This document shows positions 9,351 through 17,795 of a DNA stretch of 64,000 nucleotides, one piece after another. Numbering within the stretch: position 1 is the stretch's first letter; the number at the start of each line of letters is the position of its first letter. The DNA lies in assembly GCF_003268395.1 (NCBI RefSeq), contig NZ_LQXQ01000021.1:1-64000 (forward strand), written 5' to 3'. The stretch is from Acinetobacter sp. CFCC 10889 (GTDB taxonomy: Bacteria > Pseudomonadota > Gammaproteobacteria > Pseudomonadales > Moraxellaceae). Both the position numbers and the translations under genes were made by a program. The notes beneath the pieces were generated by a model. The model saw only the letters and a list, made by a program, of their open reading frames with translations. It searched no databases and was not told the origin of the DNA.

Positions 9351-10382
9351 ATGTCCGATTGGCCACCAAAACCACATAATGAAAATACTCAATTGGGTAG
9401 TTCCTCACCACAACAACCGACAGGTCAAGAATGGCAACTTTTAGAAAAAGTTGTTTTGGCATCGGTACAAGAACAGCGCCGTAGTCGCCGTTGGGGAATA
9501 TTTTTTAAAATTTTAACTTTCTTATATATTTTTATTTTGCTTGGCTTTTTATTGTTTGGAAAAAGCTGTTCAACAGGGGATGAAGCAGGTTCAATTTCAG
9601 AGTCACATTTAGGTGTGGTAAATATTATTGGTACGATTGATTCAAGCAATCAAGGTGTAAATAGTACTGATACCATAAAATCATTGAAAAAAGCCTTTGA
9701 AGCGAGTTCTGCTAAAGCAGTGGTACTAAATGTCAATTCTCCAGGCGGCTCTCCTGTACAGTCTGATGATATTTGGCAAGAAATTCGTTATTTAAAACAA
9801 CAGCATCCTGAGAAGAAAGTCTATGCTGTGATTGGTGATATGGGTGCTTCAGGTGCATACTATATTGCTTCAGCAGCAGATGAAATTTGGGTCAATCCTT
9901 CAAGCTTAGTCGGGTCGATTGGGGTGATCATGCCAAATTATGGTGTGAGTGGTTTAGCACAAAAGTTAGGTGTCGAAGACCGTACTATGACTTCGGGTGC
10001 AAATAAAGACATTCTGAGTATGACTAAGCCTGTTAATCCTGAGCAAAAAGCCCATATTCAAGCATTATTGGACAATGTACATTCGCATTTTATTACGGCA
10101 GTAAAACAAGGTCGTGGTGAAAAATTAAAATCCAATGACCCTGCAATTTTTTCTGGATTGTTTTGGACAGGTGAGCAAGCGATTAAGTTGGGTATTGCAG
10201 ATAAAGCAGGAAATATCGAAACCCTTAAACGTGAATTAAAAATGAAAAAAACAGTGAATTATACTGTTGAACGTAGTCCTTTTGATTCTGTTCTAGGGCG
10301 TTTAGGTTCAGAAATGGGACATGGTGTAGCTGAGGCAATGAGCCAAAAGCTCAATACGAACCAAGATGTAAAAATGCAGTAA
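9351..10382 (+). CDS. sppA: Signal peptide peptidase SppA-type protease, family S49
   Basis: A 343-residue single-domain S49 serine protease anchored by one N-terminal helix (about residues 50-70), with the catalytic domain in the periplasm. It degrades signal peptides and membrane fragments. The nucleophile is predicted as S167 in MGASGAY and the general base as K219 in SGANKD; the 52-residue spacing equals that of the Ser/Lys dyad of B. subtilis SppA. NSPGG near residue 129 is the oxyanion-hole motif. It is the short form, not the duplicated E. coli SppA. A strong hairpin at 10395-10431 follows. Confidence 0.9.
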   Translation: MSDWPPKPHNENTQLGSSSPQQPTGQEWQLLEKVVLASVQEQRRSRRWGIFFKILTFLYIFILLGFLLFGKSCSTGDEAGSISESHLGVVNIIGTIDSSNQGVNSTDTIKSLKKAFEASSAKAVVLNVNSPGGSPVQSDDIWQEIRYLKQQHPEKKVYAVIGDMGASGAYYIASAADEIWVNPSSLVGSIGVIMPNYGVSGLAQKLGVEDRTMTSGANKDILSMTKPVNPEQKAHIQALLDNVHSHFITAVKQGRGEKLKSNDPAIFSGLFWTGEQAIKLGIADKAGNIETLKRELKMKKTVNYTVERSPFDSVLGRLGSEMGHGVAEAMSQKLNTNQDVKMQ

Positions 10383-10394
10383 GTAAATTTTATG

Positions 10395-10431
10395 ACTTCT
10401 TTCTATAAGTGGTATGGAAAGAAGTCTTTTC
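10395..10431 (+). terminator. Terminator of the sppA-type gene
   Basis: A perfect 10-bp stem (GACTTCTTTC 10395-10404, GAAAGAAGTC 10418-10427), extendable by four more pairs including one G-U, followed by TTTT. The ATG at 10409 lies in the loop, so it is unlikely to be the start of the next gene. Confidence 0.8.
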
Positions 10432-10456
10432 GTTATTTAAACAAGTAGAAATCGAA

Positions 10457-11275
10457 ATGATGTACAGTTCTCAGCAGTCCAAACCATTAATTCATTTTGC
10501 ACATGCCAATGGTGTGCCTTCCAAGGTTTATTCAAAATTATTTGATCTATTGAGTGATCAATATGATGTGATCTATGTTCCTGTGATTGGTCCAGATAAA
10601 CGTTATCCAATCCAGCAAGGTTGGGATGCGCTCACAGATCAGGTGATCGATAGTATTGTACAGCAAGCAGCAGGGCGTAAAGTGATTGGTATCGGACATT
10701 CATTGGGTGGTGTGTTGACCTTTAAGGCAGCTTATCGACGTCCTGAATTGTTTGAACAGGTGATTATGCTTGATCCTCCCTTGATTGTTGGTCAGGCTGC
10801 ATTTGTGATGCAAATGGTGAAACTGTTTAAACCTGCGATGATTGATAAAATTACTCCAGCAGGTTTGAGTATTAAGCGCCGTGATCATTGGGAATCCCGT
10901 GAACAGGCTGCAGAACTTTTAGGTGCTAAAGGTTTTTATCAGCATTTTGATCCACAGTGTTTTCATGATTATATTCAATATGCTTTGACCGAAGATGCCA
11001 GTCGTGGTGGCGTGGAACTGACAATTTCCAAATACGATGAAGTAGCAATATTTAGAACCAATTCCAATGCGATGTGGTTACCCATGCCGAAACCACCTGT
11101 ACCCACACATTTAGTGGTGGGAGAGTCGAGTCCATTTTTAAAACAAAAAATTCCGCAAATGATTCAGAAAAAATTTAAAATTCCAATGACATCAACCGCT
11201 GGTGGGCATATGTTTCCATTGGAGCACCCTAATGAAGTGGTACAGTTGATTAAAAAATTAATCTTGTTGCCATAA
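10457..11275 (+). CDS. Alpha/beta hydrolase
   Basis: A 272-residue cytosolic alpha/beta-hydrolase fold protein. The nucleophile elbow is GIGHSLGG, with S82; the oxyanion region is HFAHANGVPSKVY near residue 13; the catalytic His is probably in GGHMFPLEHP near the C-terminus. The substrate is unknown. I start at the tandem ATG ATG at 10457/10460, because the in-frame ATG at 10409 sits within the preceding terminator hairpin; no strong SD is present. A bidirectional terminator separates it from the convergent META-domain gene. Confidence 0.85.
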   Translation: MMYSSQQSKPLIHFAHANGVPSKVYSKLFDLLSDQYDVIYVPVIGPDKRYPIQQGWDALTDQVIDSIVQQAAGRKVIGIGHSLGGVLTFKAAYRRPELFEQVIMLDPPLIVGQAAFVMQMVKLFKPAMIDKITPAGLSIKRRDHWESREQAAELLGAKGFYQHFDPQCFHDYIQYALTEDASRGGVELTISKYDEVAIFRTNSNAMWLPMPKPPVPTHLVVGESSPFLKQKIPQMIQKKFKIPMTSTAGGHMFPLEHPNEVVQLIKKLILLP

Positions 11276-11305
11276 AATTAGTGTTTAAAATCATTTTTAA
11301 AAAAA

Positions 11306-11334
11306 AGCAGCACATCATTGATGTGCTGCTTTTT
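11306..11334. terminator. Bidirectional terminator between hydrolase and META-domain genes
   Basis: An 11-bp perfect stem, AGCAGCACATC / GATGTGCTGCT (11306-11316, 11320-11330), with an A-run before and a T-run after. It serves both converging genes. Confidence 0.85.
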
Positions 11335-11355
11335 ATGGAACATATCAGGTTGAAA

Positions 11356-11796
11356 TTATTTTACAACATGAAATTTAACAAGGACTTTTTTGTTTGCATC
11401 TAAGAATTTCAATTCTTTTTTCGAAGCATCATAATGAGTAACTTGACCAAGTGCCTGAGTATATTTCTGTGAAATGTCTGTTGCACTTAGACATGCTTTT
11501 TGTGTTGAAGCAAGTTGTGAAAATTTAATTTCAGTACCTTTTACTGCATAGCCACCCATAAAACGATTACAACCATCTGAACCACTTACACGCTCATTAT
11601 CAAACTGAATTGAAGGAACATCTGCTTGCTGCGCTGGATCAGCAACAAGTTTGGTACCATTAATCTCACTCACAACCCAGTTTTTGTTTTGTAATTCATT
11701 TAGATTACGTTCAGTAGATGGATTTGACATGGTAGCACAGCCAACCATAGACAGTGTTACAGCGGCACAAGTTGGGAGGATAAGAGATTTCAACAT
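11356..11796 (-). CDS. META domain lipoprotein (HslJ-like)
   Basis: A 146-residue secreted lipoprotein. The signal sequence ends in SMVGC (Cys20), an acceptable though imperfect lipobox. The rest is one META domain: WVVSEINGTKLV, IQFDNERVSGSDGCNRFMGGY (the conserved SGxxGCNxxxG core) and the LASTQKACL segment. HslJ-type META proteins are linked to heat shock and novobiocin tolerance in E. coli, but the function here is only inferred from the fold. The gene stands alone between terminators. Confidence 0.85.
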   Translation of the reverse strand: MLKSLILPTCAAVTLSMVGCATMSNPSTERNLNELQNKNWVVSEINGTKLVADPAQQADVPSIQFDNERVSGSDGCNRFMGGYAVKGTEIKFSQLASTQKACLSATDISQKYTQALGQVTHYDASKKELKFLDANKKVLVKFHVVK

Positions 11797-11999
11797 TTAA
11801 AGTTCTCCACTTTTATCAGAAATAAAAAAAGATCAATATGTATTAGAGGTATATTTTACTTTTGAATTTTTAAATAATTTGTTTAAGTAACTTAAAAAAA
11901 CACAAACAAGTCAGACCTAAACATTTTTTTGCATAAGTATTGCTTTATTTTTGAACTGTTTTCATGTAGTTAAAATATATATTTATTTTCCAAACGTTA

Positions 12000-12022
12000 A
12001 AAAACGCATCCGAAGATGCGTT
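12000..12022 (-). terminator. Terminator of purM-purN
   Basis: An 8-bp stem AACGCATC / GATGCGTT with a CGAA loop (12003-12022); on the minus strand it is followed by a T-run. It lies just after the purN stop. Confidence 0.8.
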
Positions 12023-12039
12023 GATTGATCAATTATATT

Positions 12040-12672
12040 TTAAAATTTACAAAACTGGATTGGTTGTTCAAGTAATTGCTCTTTATACAGCACTTGACCA
12101 TTATCCAAATGTTGAATCGTTCCATTACAGATCCATTCAACCGCTTGCGGATAAATCAAGTGTTCAAGTGCATGTACACGTTCAGCCAAAGTGTCTACGG
12201 TATCGTGTAAATTGACTTTAACCACGCCTTGTGTCAGTGCTTGACCTGCATCCAATTCCGCAGTGACATAATGTACAGTACAACCATGCAATACATCTCC
12301 CGTGTTTAAAACACGTTGATGGGTATGCATACCTTTGTAATGTGGTAACAGAGAAGGGTGAATATTCACCATCTTCCCTTGCCATTTTTGGACAAAGCCT
12401 GCACTTAGAATACGCATAAAGCCTGCGAGAATCACTAAATCTACATTCCAGTCGAGCAATTGTTGATGCATCACCGCATCAAACGCTTCACGGTTTGGAA
12501 ATTGTTTGTGTTCAATGATCGCAGTGTCAATTCCTGCTTTTTTTGCCCGTTCCAAGGCATACGCTTCAGCTTTGTTGGAAATCACCCCAACAATCGACCC
12601 TGAGAGATTTGCATCAATCAGGGCTTGTAGGTTGCTTCCACTGCCTGAAACCAGTACAGCAATTTTTATCAT
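12040..12672 (-). CDS. purN: Phosphoribosylglycinamide formyltransferase PurN
   Basis: A 210-residue GAR transformylase: it formylates GAR with 10-formyl-THF, the third step of purine synthesis. The phosphate loop is VSGSGSNLQALI (residues 8-19). The catalytic set is N103, H105 (in NIHPSLLPHYKG) and D141 (in VHYVTAELDAG), equivalent to E. coli N106/H108/D144. It lies 22 bp downstream of purM in the same direction, an operon as in E. coli. Confidence 0.96.
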   Translation of the reverse strand: MIKIAVLVSGSGSNLQALIDANLSGSIVGVISNKAEAYALERAKKAGIDTAIIEHKQFPNREAFDAVMHQQLLDWNVDLVILAGFMRILSAGFVQKWQGKMVNIHPSLLPHYKGMHTHQRVLNTGDVLHGCTVHYVTAELDAGQALTQGVVKVNLHDTVDTLAERVHALEHLIYPQAVEWICNGTIQHLDNGQVLYKEQLLEQPIQFCKF

Positions 12673-12694
12673 ATGACTTAACTATGCTTTGGAC

Positions 12695-13765
12695 TTAGGC
12701 AAAAATCACACGAATTCTTTCGTCAGCGCCTTCAACAGACTCAGCATTGTCTTGGATTGAACCAATTTTCCAAGATTTTTCACCCAATGAGTTTAACAAC
12801 TCGACAGTTTTGTCTGCATCTGCTGCATCAACTGCAATCACCATGCCTACGCCACAGTTAAATGCGCGATACATTTCGAATTGATCAACACCACCTTCTT
12901 TTTGAAGAAGTTTGAACAATTCAGGCCATTCCCAAGAAGATTCATTGATCACGGCTTGTGCACCATTTGGCAATACACGTGGTAAGTTACCAGGTAGACC
13001 ACCACCCGTGATATGTGCCATAGCATGAACATCAACTTGTTTAATCAATTCAAGAATTGATTTTACATAAATACGTGTAGGTTCCATTGCAACATCTGCA
13101 AGTGGGCGACCATCTACGATTTGAGTTAAATCAACATTTTTTACATCGAAAATTTTACGAAGTAAAGAGTAACCGTTTGAGTGTGCACCTGAAGAAGCTA
13201 CACCAATCAAAACGTCACCTGCTTTGACTTTAGTACCATCAATAATTTTGCTTTGCTCAACCACACCTACACAGAAACCTGCTAAGTCATAGTCTTCGCC
13301 TTCATACATGCCTGGCATTTCAGCAGTTTCACCACCAACCAATGCACAGCCTGCAAGCTCACAACCTTTGCCGATCCCTGTTACTACATTTGCAGCAACA
13401 TCTACATTTAAATGACCTGTTGCGTAGTAATCAAGGAAGAATAATGGTTCAGCACCACATACTAGAAGGTCGTTTACACACATTGCCACCAAGTCTTGAC
13501 CAATGGTGTCATGACGGTTTAAGTTCAATGCTAAACGTAATTTTGTACCAACACCGTCTGTGCCAGATACGAGAACAGGTTCTTCATAACCTTTAGGAAT
13601 TTTACAAAGTGCGCCGAAGCCACCGAGTCCACCCATCACTTCAGGACGAGTTGTACGTTTAGCGACAGATTTGATTCGATCGACAAGTGCGTCGCCCGCT
13701 TCAATATCGACACCAGCGTCTTTATAGCTTAAACCAGTGTTTGGGGTAGAAGTTGAGTTGCTCAT
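12695..13765 (-). CDS. purM: Phosphoribosylformylglycinamidine cyclo-ligase PurM
   Basis: A 356-residue AIR synthetase: ATP-dependent ring closure of FGAM to AIR, the fifth step of purine synthesis. Diagnostic motifs are [13 protein letters not shown] at the N-terminus, [32 protein letters not shown] (about residue 145), [13 protein letters not shown] and the C-terminal [11 protein letters not shown]. It is followed by purN; transcription divergent from the AI-2E family gene. Confidence 0.97.
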   Translation of the reverse strand: MSNSTSTPNTGLSYKDAGVDIEAGDALVDRIKSVAKRTTRPEVMGGLGGFGALCKIPKGYEEPVLVSGTDGVGTKLRLALNLNRHDTIGQDLVAMCVNDLLVCGAEPLFFLDYYATGHLNVDVAANVVTGIGKGCELAGCALVGGETAEMPGMYEGEDYDLAGFCVGVVEQSKIIDGTKVKAGDVLIGVASSGAHSNGYSLLRKIFDVKNVDLTQIVDGRPLADVAMEPTRIYVKSILELIKQVDVHAMAHITGGGLPGNLPRVLPNGAQAVINESSWEWPELFKLLQKEGGVDQFEMYRAFNCGVGMVIAVDAADADKTVELLNSLGEKSWKIGSIQDNAESVEGADERIRVIFA

Positions 13766-13900
13766 ATTTGAAGTCTCCGCATTCGCGCGGCGATTATACC
13801 CGAATATACGAAACTCTTATGTTATTTCTGTACTAAAATGCTATCTTTATTGAAATATTTTACTTTCTATAATGAATAAACCTGAAAAAGGCATAATTGT

Positions 13901-15100
13901 ATGCACGATCGGACATTAAAACGAATTTTTATCCTCGCTGGGATCGCACTGATCCTATGGGTCTTGTATTTACTCAAACCTGTGGTCGTGCCATTTATTG
14001 GCGCTTTTCTATTGGCATATTTATTTAGCCCTATTGTTGAAAAGCTCGATAAAGTTTTACCACGATGGTTAGCAATTGCAGTTGTATTCATTGGAATTGG
14101 TGTGGTTTTGACATGGGCGATGTGGTTTGTGGTGCCTTTGGTTTGGAAACAGCTTATTTATGCACGAGATAGTATCCCAGGTGGAATTCATTGGGTAAAT
14201 TCGACATTTTTACCATGGGTTTCACAGACTTTTAATGTCGAACGGATGGAGTTGGATACTGATCAAATTTCCAAAGTCGTGATGGAGTATGTACAGACGA
14301 ATTACAGTGCAGACAGTATCCAAGCGATGGCACTTAAAATTGCACAATCTGGGCTGAGCTTTATTTCTGTTGGTGGTACGATTGTTCTTATTCCAATTAT
14401 TGCATTTTATTTTCTTTTAGATTGGAAGCGTATGCTGACCAGTATGAAAGATTTAATTCCTCGTGCTTATGAAGCAAGTACTTTAAAAATTGTGGGTGAA
14501 TGTCATAGCGTCTTAGGTGCCTTTGTGAAAGGGCAGTTCCTTGTGATGTTCTTGCTTGGCGTGATCTATGCGGTAGGGTTACAACTGATTGGTTTAGAGG
14601 TTGGTTTGATCATTGGCATGGTAGCGGGGTTATGTAGCATCATTCCTTACTTGGGTTTTGGTGTGGGCATTATTGCAGCCATGATTGCAGCATTTTTTCA
14701 ATTTGGTTTAGATTGGACGCATTTTGCTCTAGTTGGTGTTGTATTTTTAGTAGGGCAATTGATGGAAGGTTACATTCTTCAGCCCTTTTTACTCGGTGAT
14801 AAAATTGGTTTATCTCCTGTAGCTGTGGTTTTTGCTGTTTTAGCGGGCGCACAATTGGCAGGTTTCATGGGAATGCTGATCGCATTACCTGTTGCTGCAA
14901 TTATTGTTGTACTGTTGAAACATGCACGAGAATGGTATGAGCAAAGTTCACTTTACCAAGCACCAACAGCAACCGTTGTGGTTGAAAATAATGGAAATAG
15001 TCATACAGTTTCAATAGAAAGTGCGCAAGTCGATCTTGATCTTGAGATTAAAAACCCGCAAGATAATGACGAAACAAAGCCTAATAATGATCCACTTTAA
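13901..15100 (+). CDS. AI-2E family transporter (PerM/YdiK-type membrane protein)
   Basis: A 399-residue inner-membrane protein of the AI-2E exporter/permease family (Pfam AI-2E_transport). Paired N-terminal helices (about residues 10-90), a soluble segment (about 95-150) and a block of helices (about 155-345) match the family. FVGQLMEGYILQPFLLGDKIGLSP-type sequence near residue 285 is the conserved signature region. The C-terminal 55 residues are polar and acidic. Substrate is not predictable; members range from autoinducer-2 exporters to Na+/H+ antiporters. hda begins 16 bp downstream and is probably co-transcribed, an arrangement seen in several gammaproteobacteria. Confidence 0.88.
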   Translation: MHDRTLKRIFILAGIALILWVLYLLKPVVVPFIGAFLLAYLFSPIVEKLDKVLPRWLAIAVVFIGIGVVLTWAMWFVVPLVWKQLIYARDSIPGGIHWVNSTFLPWVSQTFNVERMELDTDQISKVVMEYVQTNYSADSIQAMALKIAQSGLSFISVGGTIVLIPIIAFYFLLDWKRMLTSMKDLIPRAYEASTLKIVGECHSVLGAFVKGQFLVMFLLGVIYAVGLQLIGLEVGLIIGMVAGLCSIIPYLGFGVGIIAAMIAAFFQFGLDWTHFALVGVVFLVGQLMEGYILQPFLLGDKIGLSPVAVVFAVLAGAQLAGFMGMLIALPVAAIIVVLLKHAREWYEQSSLYQAPTATVVVENNGNSHTVSIESAQVDLDLEIKNPQDNDETKPNNDPL

Positions 15101-15116
15101 GGAACAGTGAAGATAT

Positions 15117-15827
15117 ATGCGTCAATTACAGTTGGATATAGAGCCACAACTGGATGCCAAAATCAGTGATTTTTCTGGTCCAGGTTGGGGACCTGTAATT
15201 GATGCAGTTAGACAATTACACGCAGGTTTAATGAACCGTTTTTATATTTATGGTAGAGCAGGTTCAGGAAAAAGCCACCTACTTTCAGCGATTTGTGATT
15301 CTTATTTGGAAATAGGCAAGTCAGCAATTAAAGTTTCACTTTTAGAATTACTTGATGCACCGATTGAAGCAATTAATTCTTTAGAAAATTATGACTTGGT
15401 TGCATTGGATGATATTGAAGCCATTAGTGGTGTACCGCATTGGCAAAAAGCAGTATTTCATTTGATTAATAGTAATAATGAAGATGGTGGTCAACTGGTG
15501 TTTTCATCACGTTTTGCACCGATAGAACTCAAACTCGAATTGCCTGATTTACAATCACGTTTAACCCAAGCTGTCAGTGTAAAAGTGCCGAATGGGCATT
15601 CATATGCAGATCGTCAAGCATTGTTACATTCAGTCCTAGAACGTCGGGGTGTACATTTTGACCCACAAATAACCGAATATCTGCTATTACATGGTTCGCA
15701 TCAAACGAGTACACTGTTGCAGTCAGTGGATCGTTTAGAAAAATTATTGAAGGGTGAGAGGGTAAAACTCTCTCATGCAACACTAAGACAAATCTATGCA
15801 CTGATTGATGAGTACCGTCCACAATAA
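15117..15827 (+). CDS. hda: DnaA regulatory inactivator Hda
   Basis: A 236-residue AAA+ protein homologous to DnaA domain III. It promotes hydrolysis of DnaA-ATP when bound to the DNA-loaded beta clamp. The N-terminal QLQLDI fits the clamp-binding motif QLxLxL. Walker A is GRAGSGKS at residues 46-53 (complete here, unlike the degenerate E. coli copy), Walker B is LVALDDIEAI (about 94-103), and sensor/arginine-finger region FSSRFAPIELKLELPDLQSRL follows. No DNA-binding domain IV is present, which separates it from DnaA. The stop codon lies in a hairpin. Confidence 0.93.
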   Translation: MRQLQLDIEPQLDAKISDFSGPGWGPVIDAVRQLHAGLMNRFYIYGRAGSGKSHLLSAICDSYLEIGKSAIKVSLLELLDAPIEAINSLENYDLVALDDIEAISGVPHWQKAVFHLINSNNEDGGQLVFSSRFAPIELKLELPDLQSRLTQAVSVKVPNGHSYADRQALLHSVLERRGVHFDPQITEYLLLHGSHQTSTLLQSVDRLEKLLKGERVKLSHATLRQIYALIDEYRPQ

Positions 15828-15847
15828 AATTCTTGAGAATTTTATTG
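15822..15847 (+). terminator. Hairpin overlapping the hda stop codon
   Basis: An 11-bp perfect inverted repeat CAATAAAATTC / GAATTTTATTG (15822-15832, 15837-15847, loop TTGA). It has no T-tract, so it may be an mRNA 3' stabiliser or a weak terminator. Confidence 0.4.
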
Positions 15848-15933
15848 AGCTGTGACAAAGTACGCACAAGGAATGTTAGCAAAGCTTTATGCTGGCTTAT
15901 AAGAAATAATTAAAAGAAATCAAGGAGACTATA

Positions 15934-17781
15934 ATGCTCAAACGGGGCATAGGCTTAGGATTATTATGTATTAGTGGTCATGCATTTAGTGCAAATATTA
16001 CAGTAACAACAACAGAAGATGTTGTGAAAGCTGATGACCAATGTTCCCTTCGTGAAGCAATTGAATATGTCAATAAAGGCATGCCAGAAGCAGGTTTGAA
16101 TGGCTGTGGTGGCAAAGAATCAAATGCGATTATCGAGCTTAAGGGTAAACAAGAATATCTTTTGAAAAGTCAGATTTCGATTGCACAAAGTGTTGATATC
16201 AAATCAGTTTATGATACTACGGTCACAGATACAGCGAGCCAAGTTGGTTTGTCAAATGCCATAATTAAAGCATCAGGTAATCACCGTTTATTTAATATTA
16301 AAAAAGTTGCTTTAGCGACAGATAAGACTGAAGTTGAGAAAAAGGCAAAAATTTCAGTTAATCTTTCTGAGCTGACTTTGCAAGGTTGTGGCGCAAGTCG
16401 TTGCGAAACACAAGGTGGCTTAATTTATAACAATGAAATATTGTCAATTACAGACTCACGGCTTTTAAATGGTACTGCAAGTCAAGGCGGTGCGATTTAT
16501 AATGCAGGCGTTCCAGGTATAGATTTCAACTGGAGTGTCGTGAGTATTGAAAAATCATTAATTAAAGGCAATAAAGCGGCACAAGGTGGTGTGGTTTATA
16601 GTGAAGCCCCTCAGTTTGTGATTGCTCAGTCTGTCGTACGTGATAACGAAGTGACAGATAGTAGTTCATCATTATTTGAAGCAAAAGCACCATTTAGTGC
16701 TGAGGTGAGTAAAAATCTATCTGCCTCTACGCTTACACGTGGTATCTTTAGTAGTACTATTTTTAATAATAAAGGCTATATCATCAAAGTTTTAGATGAT
16801 ATGCAAGTCATCAATGCGACTATGATTTTAAATAGCATGGGCTTGGTGGTGAATGCACCGAATAAGAAAGGTTATGTTGCCAATAGCATTTTGGCAAAAA
16901 ATGGTTCACAAGACTGTAAAATCGTTGCTGGTGGTGAAGCCAATCAAATCAGTAATAATTTATATTCTGTAGGTTGTGGTGGTACTGGAGCACAGGCTTT
17001 AGGAAATACAACTTTGATTGCTGGGAAAACGACAGAAGGTAAATGTGATCTCAGTTCAACGGGGATTCTATGTCCATACAATCCTCTTGGTGAATCTGTG
17101 ATTAGTTTCTTTAAGCCGCGCTTAATCGAAAGCTATAAAACCATAGCAGACTCTCCAATTGTCAATAAAGGTCCACAAAATAGTGATGTGTTGGCATGTG
17201 TGATGGACCAGCGTAGTACCAAACGTCCAGACAATGGCAAATTATGTGATCGTGGTGCAATTGAATTGTCAGTCGATACCAGTACAAATACTACTGTTGG
17301 TGAAGATATTTCTTATGGTGGCGTTGCTAAATTCAGTCTTTCTGCAAACATTGAAAATGGTAGTTCTGCAAAGTTTGACCTACCTGATCAGTTGCAAGAT
17401 GGCGAATTAGTAACACCTGCACAGTGTACGGCATTATTTGGTAAACCAACGGATGGTAGTACTTGGAAACCGGGTTGTTTGAAAATTGTACAAACCAATA
17501 CGCCTTCGAAAGGAAAATTAACAATCACTCAAGATGGTGATATTACCTATGTACCAAATGGTAATTGGCATGGTTCAGATGAGTTTCAGTTAAAAGTTAT
17601 CACTTCTACAACTTATTTCAGTGACAATACTGAACCTTATATTGCAATTAATGCACGTGTAGTACAAGCACCTGTGAATACTTTTGAAGATAAAAAGGTG
17701 AAAACTTCAGGTGGTGGCGTAGGTGTAATTGCATTGTTCACTTTATTTGGATTAATTGGGTTACGTAGAACTAAAAAATAA
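15934..17781 (+). CDS. rbtA: Rhombotarget A: CSLREA-domain, GlyGly-CTERM surface protein
   Basis: A 615-residue exported protein. It has a signal peptide (about residues 1-20), a CSLREA domain directly after it (CSLREA at 37-42) and a repetitive beta-helix-like middle with GGAIYNAG-type turns. The C-terminal GlyGly-CTERM sorting signal comprises SGGG near residue 593, a hydrophobic helix and the basic tail RRTKK. GlyGly-CTERM proteins are processed by the rhomboid-family protease rhombosortase and usually leave by type II secretion; neither is encoded in this window. The SD AAGGAG precedes the ATG. The second paralogue follows 14 bp downstream. Symbol given by analogy to Acinetobacter rhombotarget A. 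Confidence 0.82.
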   Translation: MLKRGIGLGLLCISGHAFSANITVTTTEDVVKADDQCSLREAIEYVNKGMPEAGLNGCGGKESNAIIELKGKQEYLLKSQISIAQSVDIKSVYDTTVTDTASQVGLSNAIIKASGNHRLFNIKKVALATDKTEVEKKAKISVNLSELTLQGCGASRCETQGGLIYNNEILSITDSRLLNGTASQGGAIYNAGVPGIDFNWSVVSIEKSLIKGNKAAQGGVVYSEAPQFVIAQSVVRDNEVTDSSSSLFEAKAPFSAEVSKNLSASTLTRGIFSSTIFNNKGYIIKVLDDMQVINATMILNSMGLVVNAPNKKGYVANSILAKNGSQDCKIVAGGEANQISNNLYSVGCGGTGAQALGNTTLIAGKTTEGKCDLSSTGILCPYNPLGESVISFFKPRLIESYKTIADSPIVNKGPQNSDVLACVMDQRSTKRPDNGKLCDRGAIELSVDTSTNTTVGEDISYGGVAKFSLSANIENGSSAKFDLPDQLQDGELVTPAQCTALFGKPTDGSTWKPGCLKIVQTNTPSKGKLTITQDGDITYVPNGNWHGSDEFQLKVITSTTYFSDNTEPYIAINARVVQAPVNTFEDKKVKTSGGGVGVIALFTLFGLIGLRRTKK

Positions 17782-17795
17782 CAAAGGAATGAGTG

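Noticed and set aside
15574..15882. A 102-codon minus-strand ORF inside hda
   Set aside because: It is antisense to conserved hda coding sequence; no independent signals.
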